This document shows positions 28,954 through 38,192 of a DNA stretch of 64,000 bases, in pieces. The stretch's first letter is position 1. Each line of letters begins with the position of its first letter. The stretch is from Rhodobacter sp. SGA-6-6. Its GTDB lineage: Bacteria > Pseudomonadota > Alphaproteobacteria > Rhodobacterales > Rhodobacteraceae. The stretch is taken from positions 1 to 64,000 of the forward strand of contig NZ_JAAKGP010000001.1 in NCBI RefSeq assembly GCF_011043545.1, written 5' to 3'. The translations under genes were made by a program, and so were the position numbers. Below the pieces are notes generated by a model, which saw only the letters and a program-made list of their open reading frames with translations, did no database searches and was not told where the DNA came from.

Positions 28954-29556
28954 TCAGCTATTCTTCAGATCCTCGATCAGCGCGTCCAGGTTGCCCTTCC
29001 GCTTGTCCAGCATCGCGCCGATCTCGGTGCGTTCGCTGGCCAGCATGTTCACGCCCTCGATGATGATGTTGAAGAACAGGCTCTTGCCCGCCTTGTCCGA
29101 CACATGCCAGCGCACCTCGAACGGCGCCTCGCCCTTCAGGTGGGCGGTCGAGATCACCTCATAATAGCTTTTCAGCGGATGGGCGTCGGTCACTTCGATC
29201 CGCCCCCCGATGAACTCGCGGAAGCGGCGGCCGTATTTGCGGCTGATGTAGACCTGGAATGCCTTGGTGAAAGCCTTCATCTGCGCGTTCGAGGCCGAGC
29301 GCGCCGCCACGCCGAGGGCCGAGCGCGCGATGGTCGGCACGTCGGCATAGCGGGCGAACAGCTTCTCGAACTCAGGGAACATCGCCGACTCGGACTTGCC
29401 CGAGTTGATCACCCGGTTTATGTCGGCCACCGCCTTGTCGATCAGCGCGCGGGCCTGGTCGACGTTCAGCGCCAGCGCCGGCAGGGCCGAGACGGCCAGC
29501 CCGGCCCCCAGGGCCAGGCCGAAGCTGCGGCGGGTCAGGATCGTGTCACTCGGCAT
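28954..29556 (-). CDS. mlaC: MlaC/Ttg2D-type phospholipid-binding protein
   Basis: The 200-residue periplasmic protein carries phospholipids between the outer-membrane MlaA complex and the inner-membrane MlaFEDB transporter. LFARYADVPTIARSALGVAAR, QMKAFTKAFQVYISRKYGRRF and GVNMLASERTEIGAMLD are family segments. The signal peptide begins TRRSFGLALGAGLA, with a twin-arginine-like RR pair, suggesting Tat export (inference). Start ATG 29556 overlaps the mlaA gene by 11 bases. The mlaFED genes are not in this window. Confidence 0.88.
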   Translation of the reverse strand: MPSDTILTRRSFGLALGAGLAVSALPALALNVDQARALIDKAVADINRVINSGKSESAMFPEFEKLFARYADVPTIARSALGVAARSASNAQMKAFTKAFQVYISRKYGRRFREFIGGRIEVTDAHPLKSYYEVISTAHLKGEAPFEVRWHVSDKAGKSLFFNIIIEGVNMLASERTEIGAMLDKRKGNLDALIEDLKNS

Positions 29557-30319
29557 AGGGGTCCTCGTAGGGGTCGATGAAATCATCCGCTGCGGCGCCT
29601 TCGCCCCCGGCATCGGCGCCGCGCGACAGCTCGAACCGGCGGTTCTGCAGATACAGCAGCCGCGCCTGCGCATAGCTGTCGGCGCTTTCATATAGGATCG
29701 AATCCACGGTGTTGGAATAGCGGCCCCGGTCACGCAATCGTGCAAGGACCTTGGCCACGGTCACCGCCGTGGCATCCTTGCCCTTGGCCACCCGGTTCAC
29801 CGGATTCAGCCCCAGGTCCACCGCCAGCCCCACCGCATCGCGCATGGTGGAGGGGCCGAAGCCCGGCAATTCGACATAGGGCCCCTCGCCGACGCCCCAG
29901 ACATGCAGCGTCTCGCCGAAATCGGTGCTGTCGCGCGGCAGGCCCGCCTCGGTCGCCACGTCCATCAGCCCGCCGAGGCCGAAGACCACGTTGACGCCGA
30001 AGCGCAGGAAGTTGGTGGTGGCCGGGCCGATCCGCCCCTGCAGCAGGTGGTTGGCCATGTCGCCCGGCAGGTCCAGCGTGTCGGCGACGTTGGACACGCC
30101 CTGCCGCACCGGCTCGGGCACCACGCCGTAGGCCTTGGCGCCGGGGCGCAGGATCACGGTGTCCAGCCCCTTGTTCAGCCCGTGGACGGCGCGGTTCATC
30201 GGCTCCAGCGGGTCGTTGATCCCGGTCGGCTGCGGGGCCGGGCCGCAGGCCGCCAGCATCAGCGCCGCCGTTAAGGCAAGCGAAACCCGATGCCGTGCAA
30301 AAAGGAATGGAAAACGCAC
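29546..30319 (-). CDS. mlaA: MlaA/VacJ outer-membrane lipoprotein
   Basis: Removes phospholipids from the outer leaflet of the outer membrane. The 257-residue precursor has a lipobox with Cys25 (LMLAAC). Family motifs are INDPLEPMNRAVHGLNKGLD, PEPVRQGVSNVADTLDLPG, TNFLRFGVNVVFGLGGLMDVATEAGL and FGPSTMRDAVG. An acidic C-terminal tail (FIDPYEDPYAE) follows. It is translationally linked to mlaC and diverges from the type I secretion genes. Confidence 0.95.
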   Translation of the reverse strand: MRFPFLFARHRVSLALTAALMLAACGPAPQPTGINDPLEPMNRAVHGLNKGLDTVILRPGAKAYGVVPEPVRQGVSNVADTLDLPGDMANHLLQGRIGPATTNFLRFGVNVVFGLGGLMDVATEAGLPRDSTDFGETLHVWGVGEGPYVELPGFGPSTMRDAVGLAVDLGLNPVNRVAKGKDATAVTVAKVLARLRDRGRYSNTVDSILYESADSYAQARLLYLQNRRFELSRGADAGGEGAAADDFIDPYEDPYAE

Positions 30320-30523
30320 GGCCTACTCCCTAACGTCCGCCCGATCGGTTCCTCGGCGCGGGCGCCCCTTCCCGGGCCTCCCGCACCCGACTCCCTTTAG
30401 GGGCAGGGCCGGGGCAAGACAACCTCCCGCCCCCCGATTTCCGGCCAGGGTGGCGGGAAGCGGCCACAGGCTGCAACAGGGCCGTGAACGGGGCCGGTCG
30501 GGCCGTGAAAGGACGCGCCTTCG

Positions 30524-32260
30524 ATGCGACAAGCGGACAGCGCAGCGGGACGGAAGGAGATGCTGGCGGTGCGGCGGCGGTCGAACCGGGCGCTGGCGGC
30601 GGCCTTCCTCTTCTCGGTCTTCGTCAACCTGCTGATGCTGACCTCGCCGCTCTACATGCTGCAGGTCTACGACCGGGTGCTGGTCTCGCGGTCCGAGGCG
30701 ACGCTGCTGGCGCTGTCGGTGCTGGTCGCCTTCCTGTTCCTGGCGATGGGGCTGCTGGACCATGCCCGCAACCGGGTGATGGTGCGGGTCGGCGCGCGGA
30801 TGCAGGCCGACCTCGACCGCCGGGTGCTGTCGGCCGCCTTCCGCCGGCTGACCGCCGCCCCGCAGGATGCCGCCGCCCATTCCGCGCAGCGCGACCTGGA
30901 GACGGTGGCGCGGGTCTGGTCCTCGCCCGCGCTGATGGCGCTGTTCGACCTGCCCTGGACGCCGCTGTTCGCCGGCGCGCTGTTCGTTTTCCACCCCTGG
31001 CTGGGCTGGACCGCCATCGCCGGCATGGCGGTGCTGGTCGCGGTGACGCTGCTGAACCAGCGCGCGACCGAGACGGCGGTGAACGAGGCGGTGACGCTCG
31101 GCCTGCGCGCCGACCGCCAGGCCGAGAACCTGAAGGCCGAATCCGAACTGGTCCGCGCCCTGGGCATGACCGGCGCCGCCTTCGCCCGCTGGCAGGGGCT
31201 GCGCGGCCGGGCGTCGGAGCGGGCGCTGGCCACCGCCGACACCGCGGGCAGCTTCGCCGTGCTGACGCGGACCTTCCGGCTGTTCCTGCAATCGGCCATC
31301 CTCGGCGTCGGCGCCTGGCTGGTGCTGAGGAACGAACTGACCGCGGGGGCGATGATCGCCGGCTCCATCCTGATGGGCCGCGCCCTGCAGCCGATCGAGG
31401 TTGCGGTCGGCCAGTGGTCCACCCTGACCCGCGCCCGCCAGGCGAAAGCCCGGCTGGAAGGGCTGCTGTCGCAGGCGCCCGAACCCGCGCCGCGCACCGC
31501 CCTGCCCCGCCCCGCGGCCCGGCTGGAGGTGCGCAACCTGTCGCTGGTGGTGCCGGGCGAGGGCAAGCCGGTGCTGCGCGGCGTCTCCTTCACGCTGGAG
31601 CCGGGGCAGGCGCTCGGGGTGATCGGGCCTTCCGGCTCGGGCAAGTCTTCGCTGGCGCGGGCGCTGATCGGGGTCTGGCCGCCCGCCGCCGGACAGGTCC
31701 GGCTGGATGGCGCGACGCTGGATCAGTATGATCCCGACACGCTCGGCCGCTGCATCGGCTATCTGCCGCAAAGGGTGACGCTGTTCGACGGCACCATCGC
31801 GGCCAACATCGCCCGGCTGGACGCCGAGGCCGATCCGGCGGCCATTGTCGCCGCCGCGCAATCCGCCGCCGCGCATGAACTGATCAAGGCGCTGCCGCAG
31901 GGCTACGACACCGAGGTCGCCACCATGGGCGGCCGCCTCTCCGGCGGGCAGGTCCAGCGCGTCGGCATGGCCCGGGCGCTTTACGGCGACCCGGTGCTCC
32001 TGGTGCTGGACGAGCCGAACTCCAATCTCGACAACGACGGCTCCATGGCGCTGAACGCCTCGATCCGCGCCGCCAAGGAGAAGGGCCGCGCCGTGCTGAT
32101 CATGGCCCACCGCCCCGCCGCGATCCAGGAATGCGACCTGCTGCTGGTGCTGAACGACGGTGCCGCCGCCGCCTTCGGCCCCCGCGACCAGGTGCTGCGC
32201 GGCATGGTGAGGAACGCGGGGGAGATCGCCCGCTCCGCCGCGCCCGGAGGTGTGGCATGA
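30524..32260 (+). CDS. Type I secretion ABC transporter (PrtD/HlyB class)
   Basis: A 578-residue inner-membrane exporter with an N-terminal transmembrane domain (about 25-310, [19 protein letters not shown] being typical of the PrtD subgroup) and an ATPase domain. The latter has Walker A GPSGSGKS (368-375), signature LSGGQ (472-476), Walker B LVLDEP (493-498) and His in MAHRP. There is no C39 peptidase or CLD domain. It energises secretion of RTX-type proteins from cytoplasm to exterior together with the downstream HlyD-type adaptor and a TolC-like pore (not in the window). No substrate gene is adjacent; the RTX-Hint gene at 55.3-58.0 kb is a candidate. Confidence 0.93.
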   Translation: MRQADSAAGRKEMLAVRRRSNRALAAAFLFSVFVNLLMLTSPLYMLQVYDRVLVSRSEATLLALSVLVAFLFLAMGLLDHARNRVMVRVGARMQADLDRRVLSAAFRRLTAAPQDAAAHSAQRDLETVARVWSSPALMALFDLPWTPLFAGALFVFHPWLGWTAIAGMAVLVAVTLLNQRATETAVNEAVTLGLRADRQAENLKAESELVRALGMTGAAFARWQGLRGRASERALATADTAGSFAVLTRTFRLFLQSAILGVGAWLVLRNELTAGAMIAGSILMGRALQPIEVAVGQWSTLTRARQAKARLEGLLSQAPEPAPRTALPRPAARLEVRNLSLVVPGEGKPVLRGVSFTLEPGQALGVIGPSGSGKSSLARALIGVWPPAAGQVRLDGATLDQYDPDTLGRCIGYLPQRVTLFDGTIAANIARLDAEADPAAIVAAAQSAAAHELIKALPQGYDTEVATMGGRLSGGQVQRVGMARALYGDPVLLVLDEPNSNLDNDGSMALNASIRAAKEKGRAVLIMAHRPAAIQECDLLLVLNDGAAAAFGPRDQVLRGMVRNAGEIARSAAPGGVA

Positions 32261-33558
32261 CCGCCCACCCGTTCTGGTCGATCCGCGGCCCGGTCCTGCT
32301 GGGCCTGGCGACGCTCGCCCTGCTGGTCGGCGGCTTCGGGGCCTGGGCCACGCTGACCGAACTCTCGGGCGCGGTGGTCGCCCCCGGCCGCATCGAGGTG
32401 GAGCTGAACCGCCAGGTGGTCCAGCACCCCGACGGCGGCGTGGTGGCCGAGATCGGCGTGATCGAAGGCGCCACCGTCGCCGCCGGCGAGGTGCTGGTCC
32501 GGCTGGACGGCACGCTGCTGCGCTCGGACCGTGCGGTGCTGCAGGGGCAGCTGAACGAATTCTCCGCCCGCCGCGCCCGCCTGCTGGCCGAGCGTGACGG
32601 GCTGGAGGCGCCGGCCTTCCCTGCCGAGCTGGCCGCGCTGGCCGCCGGCGACCCGACGGTGGCCGAACTGATCGACGGCCAGGAGCGGCTGTTCGCCGCC
32701 CGGCTGGAGACCTTCGTCACCACCAACGAGCAGTTTCGCCGCCGCATCGGCCAGATCGCCTCGCAGGTCGAGGGGGTGGAGGCGCAGCAGGCCGCGCTGG
32801 ACACCCAGCTGCGGCTGATCGGGGACGAGCTGGCGAACCAGCAGGCGCTGCTGGCCAAGGGGCTGGCGCAGGCCTCCACCGTGCTGGCGCTGGAACGCGA
32901 ACAGGCCCGCCTCCTGGGCCAGCAGGGCGAGCTGACCGCCAGCCGCGGCCAGTCCGAGGAACGGATCACCGAGATCGAGCTGGAGATCAGCCGCCTGGCC
33001 AGCACCCGCATCGAGGAGGCCGAGGCCGGGCTGCGCGAGATCGGCCCGGCGATGATGGAACTGGCCGAGAAGCTGCGGGCGGTGGACGAGCGCATCGCCC
33101 GCCTGGACATCCGCGCGCCGGTGGCGGGGGTGGTCCTCGGCCTGACGGTGACGACGCCGCGCGCGGTGATCCGCCCGGCCGACCCGGTGCTCTACATCGT
33201 GCCGCAGGACCGGCCGCTGGTGATCGCCGCGCAGGTGGCGCCGATCCATGTCGACCAGGTCCATGTCGGCCAGCCGGTGGAACTGGTGTTCTCGGCCTTC
33301 TCTTCCCGCGATACGCCGCATCTGAACGGCAGGGTCTCGGTGGTCTCGGCCGATGCCTTCACCGACCAAGCCACCCATGCCTCCTATTACCGGGCCGAGA
33401 TCCTGCTGGACGAGGGCGAAATCGCCCGGCTGGACGGCAAGCCCCTGCTGCCGGGGATGCCGGTGGATGCCTTCATCCAGACCGAGGCGCGGACGCCGAT
33501 GGCCTATCTGCTGAAACCCTTCACCGATTATTTCTCGAAGGCGTTCCGGGAGAGCTGA
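32257..33558 (+). CDS. Type I secretion membrane-fusion protein (HlyD/PrtE class)
   Basis: The 433-residue periplasmic adaptor has one N-terminal membrane helix ([20 protein letters not shown]). The lipoyl/beta-barrel halves follow ([18 protein letters not shown] at the start, [12 protein letters not shown] and the later ALTVTTPR...[20 protein letters not shown] region). A long coiled-coil hairpin lies between them (about 90-290, heptad-rich [16 protein letters not shown]). Its ATG overlaps the stop of the ABC gene (ATGA), so the pair is translationally coupled. A structured repeat lies 56 bases after the stop. Confidence 0.93.
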   Translation: MTAHPFWSIRGPVLLGLATLALLVGGFGAWATLTELSGAVVAPGRIEVELNRQVVQHPDGGVVAEIGVIEGATVAAGEVLVRLDGTLLRSDRAVLQGQLNEFSARRARLLAERDGLEAPAFPAELAALAAGDPTVAELIDGQERLFAARLETFVTTNEQFRRRIGQIASQVEGVEAQQAALDTQLRLIGDELANQQALLAKGLAQASTVLALEREQARLLGQQGELTASRGQSEERITEIELEISRLASTRIEEAEAGLREIGPAMMELAEKLRAVDERIARLDIRAPVAGVVLGLTVTTPRAVIRPADPVLYIVPQDRPLVIAAQVAPIHVDQVHVGQPVELVFSAFSSRDTPHLNGRVSVVSADAFTDQATHASYYRAEILLDEGEIARLDGKPLLPGMPVDAFIQTEARTPMAYLLKPFTDYFSKAFRES

Positions 33559-33614
33559 GAGGGGCCGTTTGTCCTCGGGGGACGGTGTCCATCCCGCCGC
33601 TCCCTCGATATCCG

Positions 33615-33827
33615 CGGGCGGGAGAAGGCGAGGCACTGCCTCGCCCCCGCCCGTGCGCAGCGGTTGCACCCGGAGACGCTGGCAGCCCTGAACCCGGAGA
33701 GGCCAGCGCCCGCCCGGGCGGGCGTGAAGCGCCCGCCGAGGGGCGGGCGGGCGCTGGCCGGGCCTTTGGGGCCCGGCCGGGACAAGGGGGAAGCGTTGCG
33801 CTGTGGCGAAGGCACCGGCCTTCGCCA
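33615..33827 (+). repeat. Oriented structured intergenic element, copy 6
   Basis: Starts 56 bases after the HlyD-type gene and ends 87 bases before the ridA-like start, between two co-directional genes. The third hairpin loop is TTTGG rather than ATTGA, placing it with copies 4, 7 and 8. The final hairpin is GGCGAAGGC-ACCG-GCCTTCGCC. Confidence 0.9.
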
Positions 33828-33914
33828 AGGGATCGGGAAAGTCCCGCCATCCCCTCCCGCCTTGCCGCCCCCGCCCCGCCCCGCTAGGCTCCGCGCCAAC
33901 CAGAGGAGTCCGCC

Positions 33915-34376
33915 ATGTCCCAGATCGAATCCCGCCTCGCCGAACTCGGCGTCACCCTGCCCGACGCGCCCGCCCCGGCGGCGAACTACGTGCCCTTCGT
34001 GGTGGTCGGCACCCTCGTCCACATCTCCGGCCAGATTTCCCAAGGCCCCGACGGCCTGATCAAGGGCCGCCTCGGCGCCGATCTCAGCGTCGAACAGGGG
34101 GCCGAGGCCGCCAAGCGCTGCGCCATCTCGCTGCTGGCGCAGCTGAAGAAGGCCTGCGGCGGCGACCTGTCGCGGCTGGTGCGGGCGGTGAAGCTGACCG
34201 GCTTCGTCAATTCCACCGCCGATTTCACCGACCAGCCCAAGGTGATCAACGGCGCCTCCGACTTCCTGGTCGCCGCGCTCGGCGATGCCGGCCGCCATGC
34301 CCGCTCGGCGGTCTCGGCCGCCTCGCTGCCCCTCGGCGTCGCGGTCGAGATCGAGGGCATCTTCGAGATCCGCTGA
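33915..34376 (+). CDS. RidA/YjgF-family protein
   Basis: RidA-family enzymes hydrolyse reactive enamine/imine intermediates to keto acids and ammonia. The 153-residue protein belongs to the longer, LeuB/YjgF-like branch: PAANYVPFVVVGTLVHISGQIS at the N-terminus and HARSAVSAASLPLGVAVEIEGIFE at the C-terminus, with the key Arg in HARSAV. Start ATG 33915 has AGAGGAG upstream. The next gene starts inside its stop codon. Confidence 0.9.
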   Translation: MSQIESRLAELGVTLPDAPAPAANYVPFVVVGTLVHISGQISQGPDGLIKGRLGADLSVEQGAEAAKRCAISLLAQLKKACGGDLSRLVRAVKLTGFVNSTADFTDQPKVINGASDFLVAALGDAGRHARSAVSAASLPLGVAVEIEGIFEIR

Positions 34377-35146
34377 TGCGCGTCCCGCTGCCGCCCGGCC
34401 TGCTGCACCGCCCCATCGCCCATCGCGCCCTGCACGACCGCGCGGCGGGGCGGATCGAGAACTCCCCCGCCGCGATCCGGGCCGCCATCGACCATGGCTA
34501 TGCCATCGAGATCGACCTGCAACTGTCGCAGGACGGCGTGCCGATGGTGTTCCACGACGAGGACCTGGAGCGGCTGACCGGCGAGACCGGCCCCGTGGCC
34601 GCCCGCCCCGCCGCCGCGCTGCGGGCGATCCGGCTGGCGGGCGGCGGCGACGGCATCCCGACGCTGGAGGAGGTGCTGGCGCTGGTCGGCGGGCGGGTGC
34701 CGCTGTTGATCGAGCTGAAGGACCAGTCGCTGGTCATGGGCCCGACCGACGGCCGGCTGGAGGCCGCCACCGCCGCGGCGCTGCAAGGCTACGGGGGCGA
34801 GGTGGCGCTGATGTCCTTCAACCCGGCCTGCATCCATCACCTCGCCCGGCTGGCGCCGGAGATTCCCCGCGGGATCACCACCGCCGCCTACGACCCGGAA
34901 AGCTGGCACCCGATGCCGCCGGAGATGTGCGCGCATTTCCGCGCCATCCCGGACTACGATCCCACCCTGTCCAGCTTCGTCAGCCACGAGGCCGCCGACC
35001 TGTCCTCCCCCCGCGTCGCCGAGTTGAAGGCGCAGGGCGCGGCGATCCTGTGCTGGACCATCCGCTCCGCCGCCGAGGAGGCGCTGGCCCGCAGGGTGGC
35101 GCAGAACGTCACCTTCGAAGGCTACCTGCCGCCGCTTGCGGCCTGA
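34376..35146 (+). CDS. Glycerophosphodiester phosphodiesterase family protein
   Basis: A 256-residue TIM-barrel enzyme that releases glycerol-3-phosphate from glycerophosphodiesters. PIAHRALHDRAAGRIENS holds the catalytic His-Arg pair (HR[AG]). EIDLQLSQDGVPMVFHDEDLERLTG holds the metal-binding Glu/Asp and second catalytic His. PTLEEVL and LIELK are further family motifs. No signal peptide, so cytoplasmic. ATG 34376 shares a base with the preceding TGA (TGATG). Confidence 0.92.
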   Translation: MRVPLPPGLLHRPIAHRALHDRAAGRIENSPAAIRAAIDHGYAIEIDLQLSQDGVPMVFHDEDLERLTGETGPVAARPAAALRAIRLAGGGDGIPTLEEVLALVGGRVPLLIELKDQSLVMGPTDGRLEAATAAALQGYGGEVALMSFNPACIHHLARLAPEIPRGITTAAYDPESWHPMPPEMCAHFRAIPDYDPTLSSFVSHEAADLSSPRVAELKAQGAAILCWTIRSAAEEALARRVAQNVTFEGYLPPLAA

Positions 35147-35153
35147 CGCCGGC

Positions 35154-36308
35154 ATGGAAACCGCCCTCCACGAGTCGCTGACCGAGATCGCCCCCGCCGA
35201 CTGGGACGCGATGGCCGCGCCCGAACAGGCCACGGGGCGGCCGGAGGACCCCTTCACCACCCATCGCTTCCTGTCGGCGCTGGAACGCTCCGGCTCCACC
35301 GGCAAGGGCACCGGCTGGCTGCCGCGGCCGTTGGTGCTGCACCACGACGGCCGCCCCGCCGCCGCGCTGCCGCTTTACGTCAAGACCCACAGCCAAGGCG
35401 AATACATCTTCGACCACGGCTGGGCCGATGCCTGGGAAAGGGCCGGCGGGCGCTACTATCCGAAATTGCAGGCCGCCGTGCCCTTCACCCCGGTCCCCGG
35501 CCGCCGCTTTCTGGGGCCGCCGGAGCTGCGCCGGGACCTCGCCTCCGCCGCCATCGGGCTGACGGGGGGCAACCACCTCTCCTCGCTGCATGTCACCTTC
35601 TGCACCGGCGAGGAGGCGGCGGCGCTGGCGGGGCACGAGGGGCTGCTGCACCGCGTCACCCAGCAATACCACTGGCAGAACCGGGGCTACGGCAGCTTTG
35701 CCGATTTCCTCGCCGACCTCTCCAGCCGCAAGCGCAAGACCATCCGCAAGGAGCGGGAAACCGCGCTGGCCTCGGGCCTGACCGTCCGCGCCCTGACCGG
35801 CGACGGGATCGAGCCCGCGCATTGGGATGCGTTCTGGGCCTTCTACCAGGACACCGGCAGCCGCAAATGGGGCCGCCCCTACCTGACCCGCGCCGCCTTC
35901 GACGCCTTCCACGCCACCATGCGCGACGACATGCTGCTGGTGCTGGCCTTCAACGGCGAGCGCCCGGTGGCGGGGGCGCTGAACTTCATCGGCCGCTCGG
36001 CGCTTTACGGCCGTTACTGGGGCGCCATCGAGGACCACCCCTGCCTGCATTTCGAGCTGTGCTACTATCAGGCCATCGACTGGGCCATCGCCCATGGGTT
36101 GCAGCGGGTGGAGGCCGGCGCGCAGGGCGAGCACAAGCTGGCCCGGGGCTACCTGCCGGTGGAGACCCATTCGCTGCACTGGATCGCCGATCCCGGCTTC
36201 CGCACCGCGGTGGCGGAATATCTGGAGCGGGAGCGGCTGGCGGTCGGCGAGGAGATCGAGGTCCTCACCGCTTACGGGCCTTTCCGCCGCTCGGGGGCGG
36301 AACCGTAG
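35154..36308 (+). CDS. FemAB-like acyltransferase (COG3146/DUF482)
   Basis: A 384-residue double-GNAT-fold protein of the family annotated as peptidoglycan-biosynthesis-like. Recognisable parts are DPFTTHRFLSALERSGS, PLYVKTHSQGEYIFDHGWADAWE, the basic SSRKRKTIRKERE stretch, YQDTGSRKWGRPYLT and VEAGAQGEHKLARGYLPVETHSLHWI. The biochemical substrate of this family is not established. ATG 35154 is chosen; a TTG 18 bases earlier is possible. It forms a tight unit with the RidA and GDPD genes. Confidence 0.85.
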   Translation: METALHESLTEIAPADWDAMAAPEQATGRPEDPFTTHRFLSALERSGSTGKGTGWLPRPLVLHHDGRPAAALPLYVKTHSQGEYIFDHGWADAWERAGGRYYPKLQAAVPFTPVPGRRFLGPPELRRDLASAAIGLTGGNHLSSLHVTFCTGEEAAALAGHEGLLHRVTQQYHWQNRGYGSFADFLADLSSRKRKTIRKERETALASGLTVRALTGDGIEPAHWDAFWAFYQDTGSRKWGRPYLTRAAFDAFHATMRDDMLLVLAFNGERPVAGALNFIGRSALYGRYWGAIEDHPCLHFELCYYQAIDWAIAHGLQRVEAGAQGEHKLARGYLPVETHSLHWIADPGFRTAVAEYLERERLAVGEEIEVLTAYGPFRRSGAEP

Positions 36309-36312
36309 CGGC

Positions 36313-36355
36313 GGGGGTTTCACACCCCCGTGGAGTATTTGTGCCAAGATGAAGG
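36313..36355 (+). terminator. Hairpin plus TATTTG motif after FemAB-like gene
   Basis: GGGGG-TTTCACA-CCCCC (36313-36329) lies 4 bases after the stop, followed by TGGAGTATTTG and CAAGATGAAGG. The same composite occurs near 13.65, 40.64 and 63.05 kb. Here it is oriented as a terminator for the upstream gene and lies just before the GST gene. Confidence 0.6.
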
Positions 36356-36376
36356 GCGAAGAATCGGAGGAGCCGG

Positions 36377-36985
36377 ATGCTGACCTTCTACACCAACCCG
36401 ATGAGCCGCGGCCGCATCGCCCGGGTGATGCTGGAGGAAATCGGCGAGCCCTACGAGACCGTGGTGCTGGACTACGGCACCACCATGAAGGCGCCGGACT
36501 ACCTGGCGGTGAACCCGATGGGCAAGGTGCCGGCGGTGGTGCATGACGGCGCCGTGGTCACCGAATGCGCCGCGATCTGCACCTATCTGGCGATGGCCTT
36601 CCCGGAGAAGGGCCTGATGGCCGAGGACAAGGCCGCCTTCTTCCGCTGGATGTTCTTCGCCGCCGGGCCGCTGGAGCAGGCGGTGGTCAACACCTCCTTC
36701 GGCTGGAAGGCCACCAGGCCGGAAGACCGCGGCCGCATCGGCTATGGCACGCTGGAGGATGTGGTCCGCACCCTGGCCGGGCATCTGACGGTGCAGGACT
36801 ACATCGCCGACAACCGCTTCACCGCGGCGGATGTCTATGTCGGCAGCCAGATCGGCTGGGGCCTGCAGTTCGGAACGCTGCCCGCCGATCCCGCGTTCAT
36901 CTCCTACTGGAACCGCATCAAGGACCGCCCCGCACGGGCAGCGGCGGATGCGAAGGACAATGCGCTGATGGAGAAGAAGCCATGA
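36377..36985 (+). CDS. Glutathione S-transferase
   Basis: A 202-residue cytosolic GST. The thioredoxin-fold N-domain starts [21 protein letters not shown] (Ser/Tyr active-site region, Beta-like class). [28 protein letters not shown] carries the cis-Pro and the gamma-Glu-binding E-[CS] motif. The helical C-domain includes [22 protein letters not shown] with the conserved capping-box Asp. Substrate unknown. Start ATG 36377 has GGAGGAG upstream. Overlaps the next gene by 4 bases. Confidence 0.92.
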   Translation: MLTFYTNPMSRGRIARVMLEEIGEPYETVVLDYGTTMKAPDYLAVNPMGKVPAVVHDGAVVTECAAICTYLAMAFPEKGLMAEDKAAFFRWMFFAAGPLEQAVVNTSFGWKATRPEDRGRIGYGTLEDVVRTLAGHLTVQDYIADNRFTAADVYVGSQIGWGLQFGTLPADPAFISYWNRIKDRPARAAADAKDNALMEKKP

Positions 36986-37347
36986 CCGACCGCATCCCCC
37001 AGGACGAACGCGCCGCCGCGCTGGCCCCGCTGGGCGAGACCGGCTGGGCCGCCGTGCCCGGCCGCGACGCCATCCGCAAGATCTGGAAGTTCCGCAGCTT
37101 CTCGGAAGCCTGGGGCTTCATGTCCCGCGCCGCGCTGAGGGCCGAGAAGCTGAACCACCACCCGGAATGGTCGAACACCTACAACGTGGTGGACGTGACC
37201 CTGACCACGCATTCCTGCGAGGGGCTGTCCCCGCTGGACATCCAGCTGGCCGGTTTCATGGACAAGATCGCCCCCGGTGCCGAGGTCCAGCGCGACCATG
37301 GCGAGCCGGTCTCCTGCCTCTGCGAGTTGCATCACCGCAAGGCGTAA
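36982..37347 (+). CDS. phhB: Pterin-4a-carbinolamine dehydratase
   Basis: Dehydrates 4a-hydroxytetrahydrobiopterin to recycle pterin cofactor. The 121-residue protein has the signature [24 protein letters not shown] with the catalytic His pair and a third His. It has a longer than usual N-terminal part. ATG 36982 overlaps the GST stop (ATGA). No phenylalanine hydroxylase gene is visible in the window, so the physiological partner is unclear. Confidence 0.92.
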   Translation: MTDRIPQDERAAALAPLGETGWAAVPGRDAIRKIWKFRSFSEAWGFMSRAALRAEKLNHHPEWSNTYNVVDVTLTTHSCEGLSPLDIQLAGFMDKIAPGAEVQRDHGEPVSCLCELHHRKA

Positions 37348-37391
37348 CCTCAGCGAATTTGCATTCAGCGCGGGACGGTCCACCGCTTGGT

Positions 37392-37601
37392 CGGGCGGGA
37401 GCAGGCGAGGCATTGCCTCGCCCCCGCCCGTGCGTGGCATATCACCCGGAGACACTGGCAGCACGAGACCGGGAGATGCCAGCGCCCGACCCGGCGGGCG
37501 AGAAGCGCCCGCCGGGGGCGGGTCGGGCGCTGGCCGGGCCTTTGGGGCCCGGCCGGGCAAGGGGAACCCGCATCGCGTGGCGAAGGCACGCGCCTTCGCC
37601 A
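37392..37601 (+). repeat. Oriented structured intergenic element, copy 7
   Basis: Starts 44 bases after the phhB stop and ends 19 bases from the convergent peroxiredoxin stop. The nested central hairpin pairs further than in other copies (GCCCGACCC against GGGTCGGGC). The third loop is TTTGG and the final hairpin GGCGAAGGC-ACGC-GCCTTCGCC. Confidence 0.9.
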
Positions 37602-37620
37602 GATCAGGCCCCGTAGCCCA

Positions 37621-38109
37621 TCAAAGCTGCTTCAGCAGCGTCTCGCCGCCCGAAATCTCGCAGGTGCCGGGGCTTTCCTCCAGGTTCAGCTGCTTGACCA
37701 CCCCGTCCTCGGCATAGAGCGAATAGCGTTTGGAGCGGTCGATGAGCCCGATGGCGGGGGCGGAGAATTCCATCCCGATCGCCTTGGTGAACGACGAATC
37801 CGCGTCCCCCAGCATGGTGATCCCGGCATCGGCGGCGCCGGTCGACTCGCCCCAGGCCTTCATCACGAAGCCGTCGTTGACCGAAACGCAGATCACCTCG
37901 TCCACGCCCTTCCCGGCCAGCTCGTCGCGCACCCGCATGAAGCTGGGCACATGGGCGGTGGTGCAGGTGCCGGTATAGGCCCCCGGCAGGCCGAAGATCA
38001 CCACCTTGCGGCCCTTCAGCTTGTCCGCCAGCGCCACCTGTTCCGGCCCGTCGGCCCCGACCCGCTGGAGGGTGGCGTCCGGCAGCTTGTCCCCTACGGC
38101 AATCGTCAT
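37621..38109 (-). CDS. Peroxiredoxin (Prx5/type II-like)
   Basis: A thiol peroxidase of 162 residues that reduces hydrogen and organic peroxides with thioredoxin, glutaredoxin or GSH. The peroxidatic Cys49 is in GLPGAYTGTCTTAHVPSF; Cys74 and Cys150 are additional. The family motif here is normally G[AP]F-P-x-C, so GAYTGTC has an unusual Gly in place of Pro. VSVNDGFVMKAWG and YSLYAEDGVVKQLNLEESPG are Prx5 features. ATG 38109 is chosen (AAGGA 8 bases upstream); ATG 38118 is the alternative. It diverges from the ferredoxin-reductase gene. Confidence 0.92.
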   Translation of the reverse strand: MTIAVGDKLPDATLQRVGADGPEQVALADKLKGRKVVIFGLPGAYTGTCTTAHVPSFMRVRDELAGKGVDEVICVSVNDGFVMKAWGESTGAADAGITMLGDADSSFTKAIGMEFSAPAIGLIDRSKRYSLYAEDGVVKQLNLEESPGTCEISGGETLLKQL

Positions 38110-38192
38110 TTTCGTCATCCTTTCCTGTTCGTCGCGTTGCACGCGGCATCCTCTCGGTTATAGGCTCGCCCGGCGGGTTTGCCAGAGGGGGA

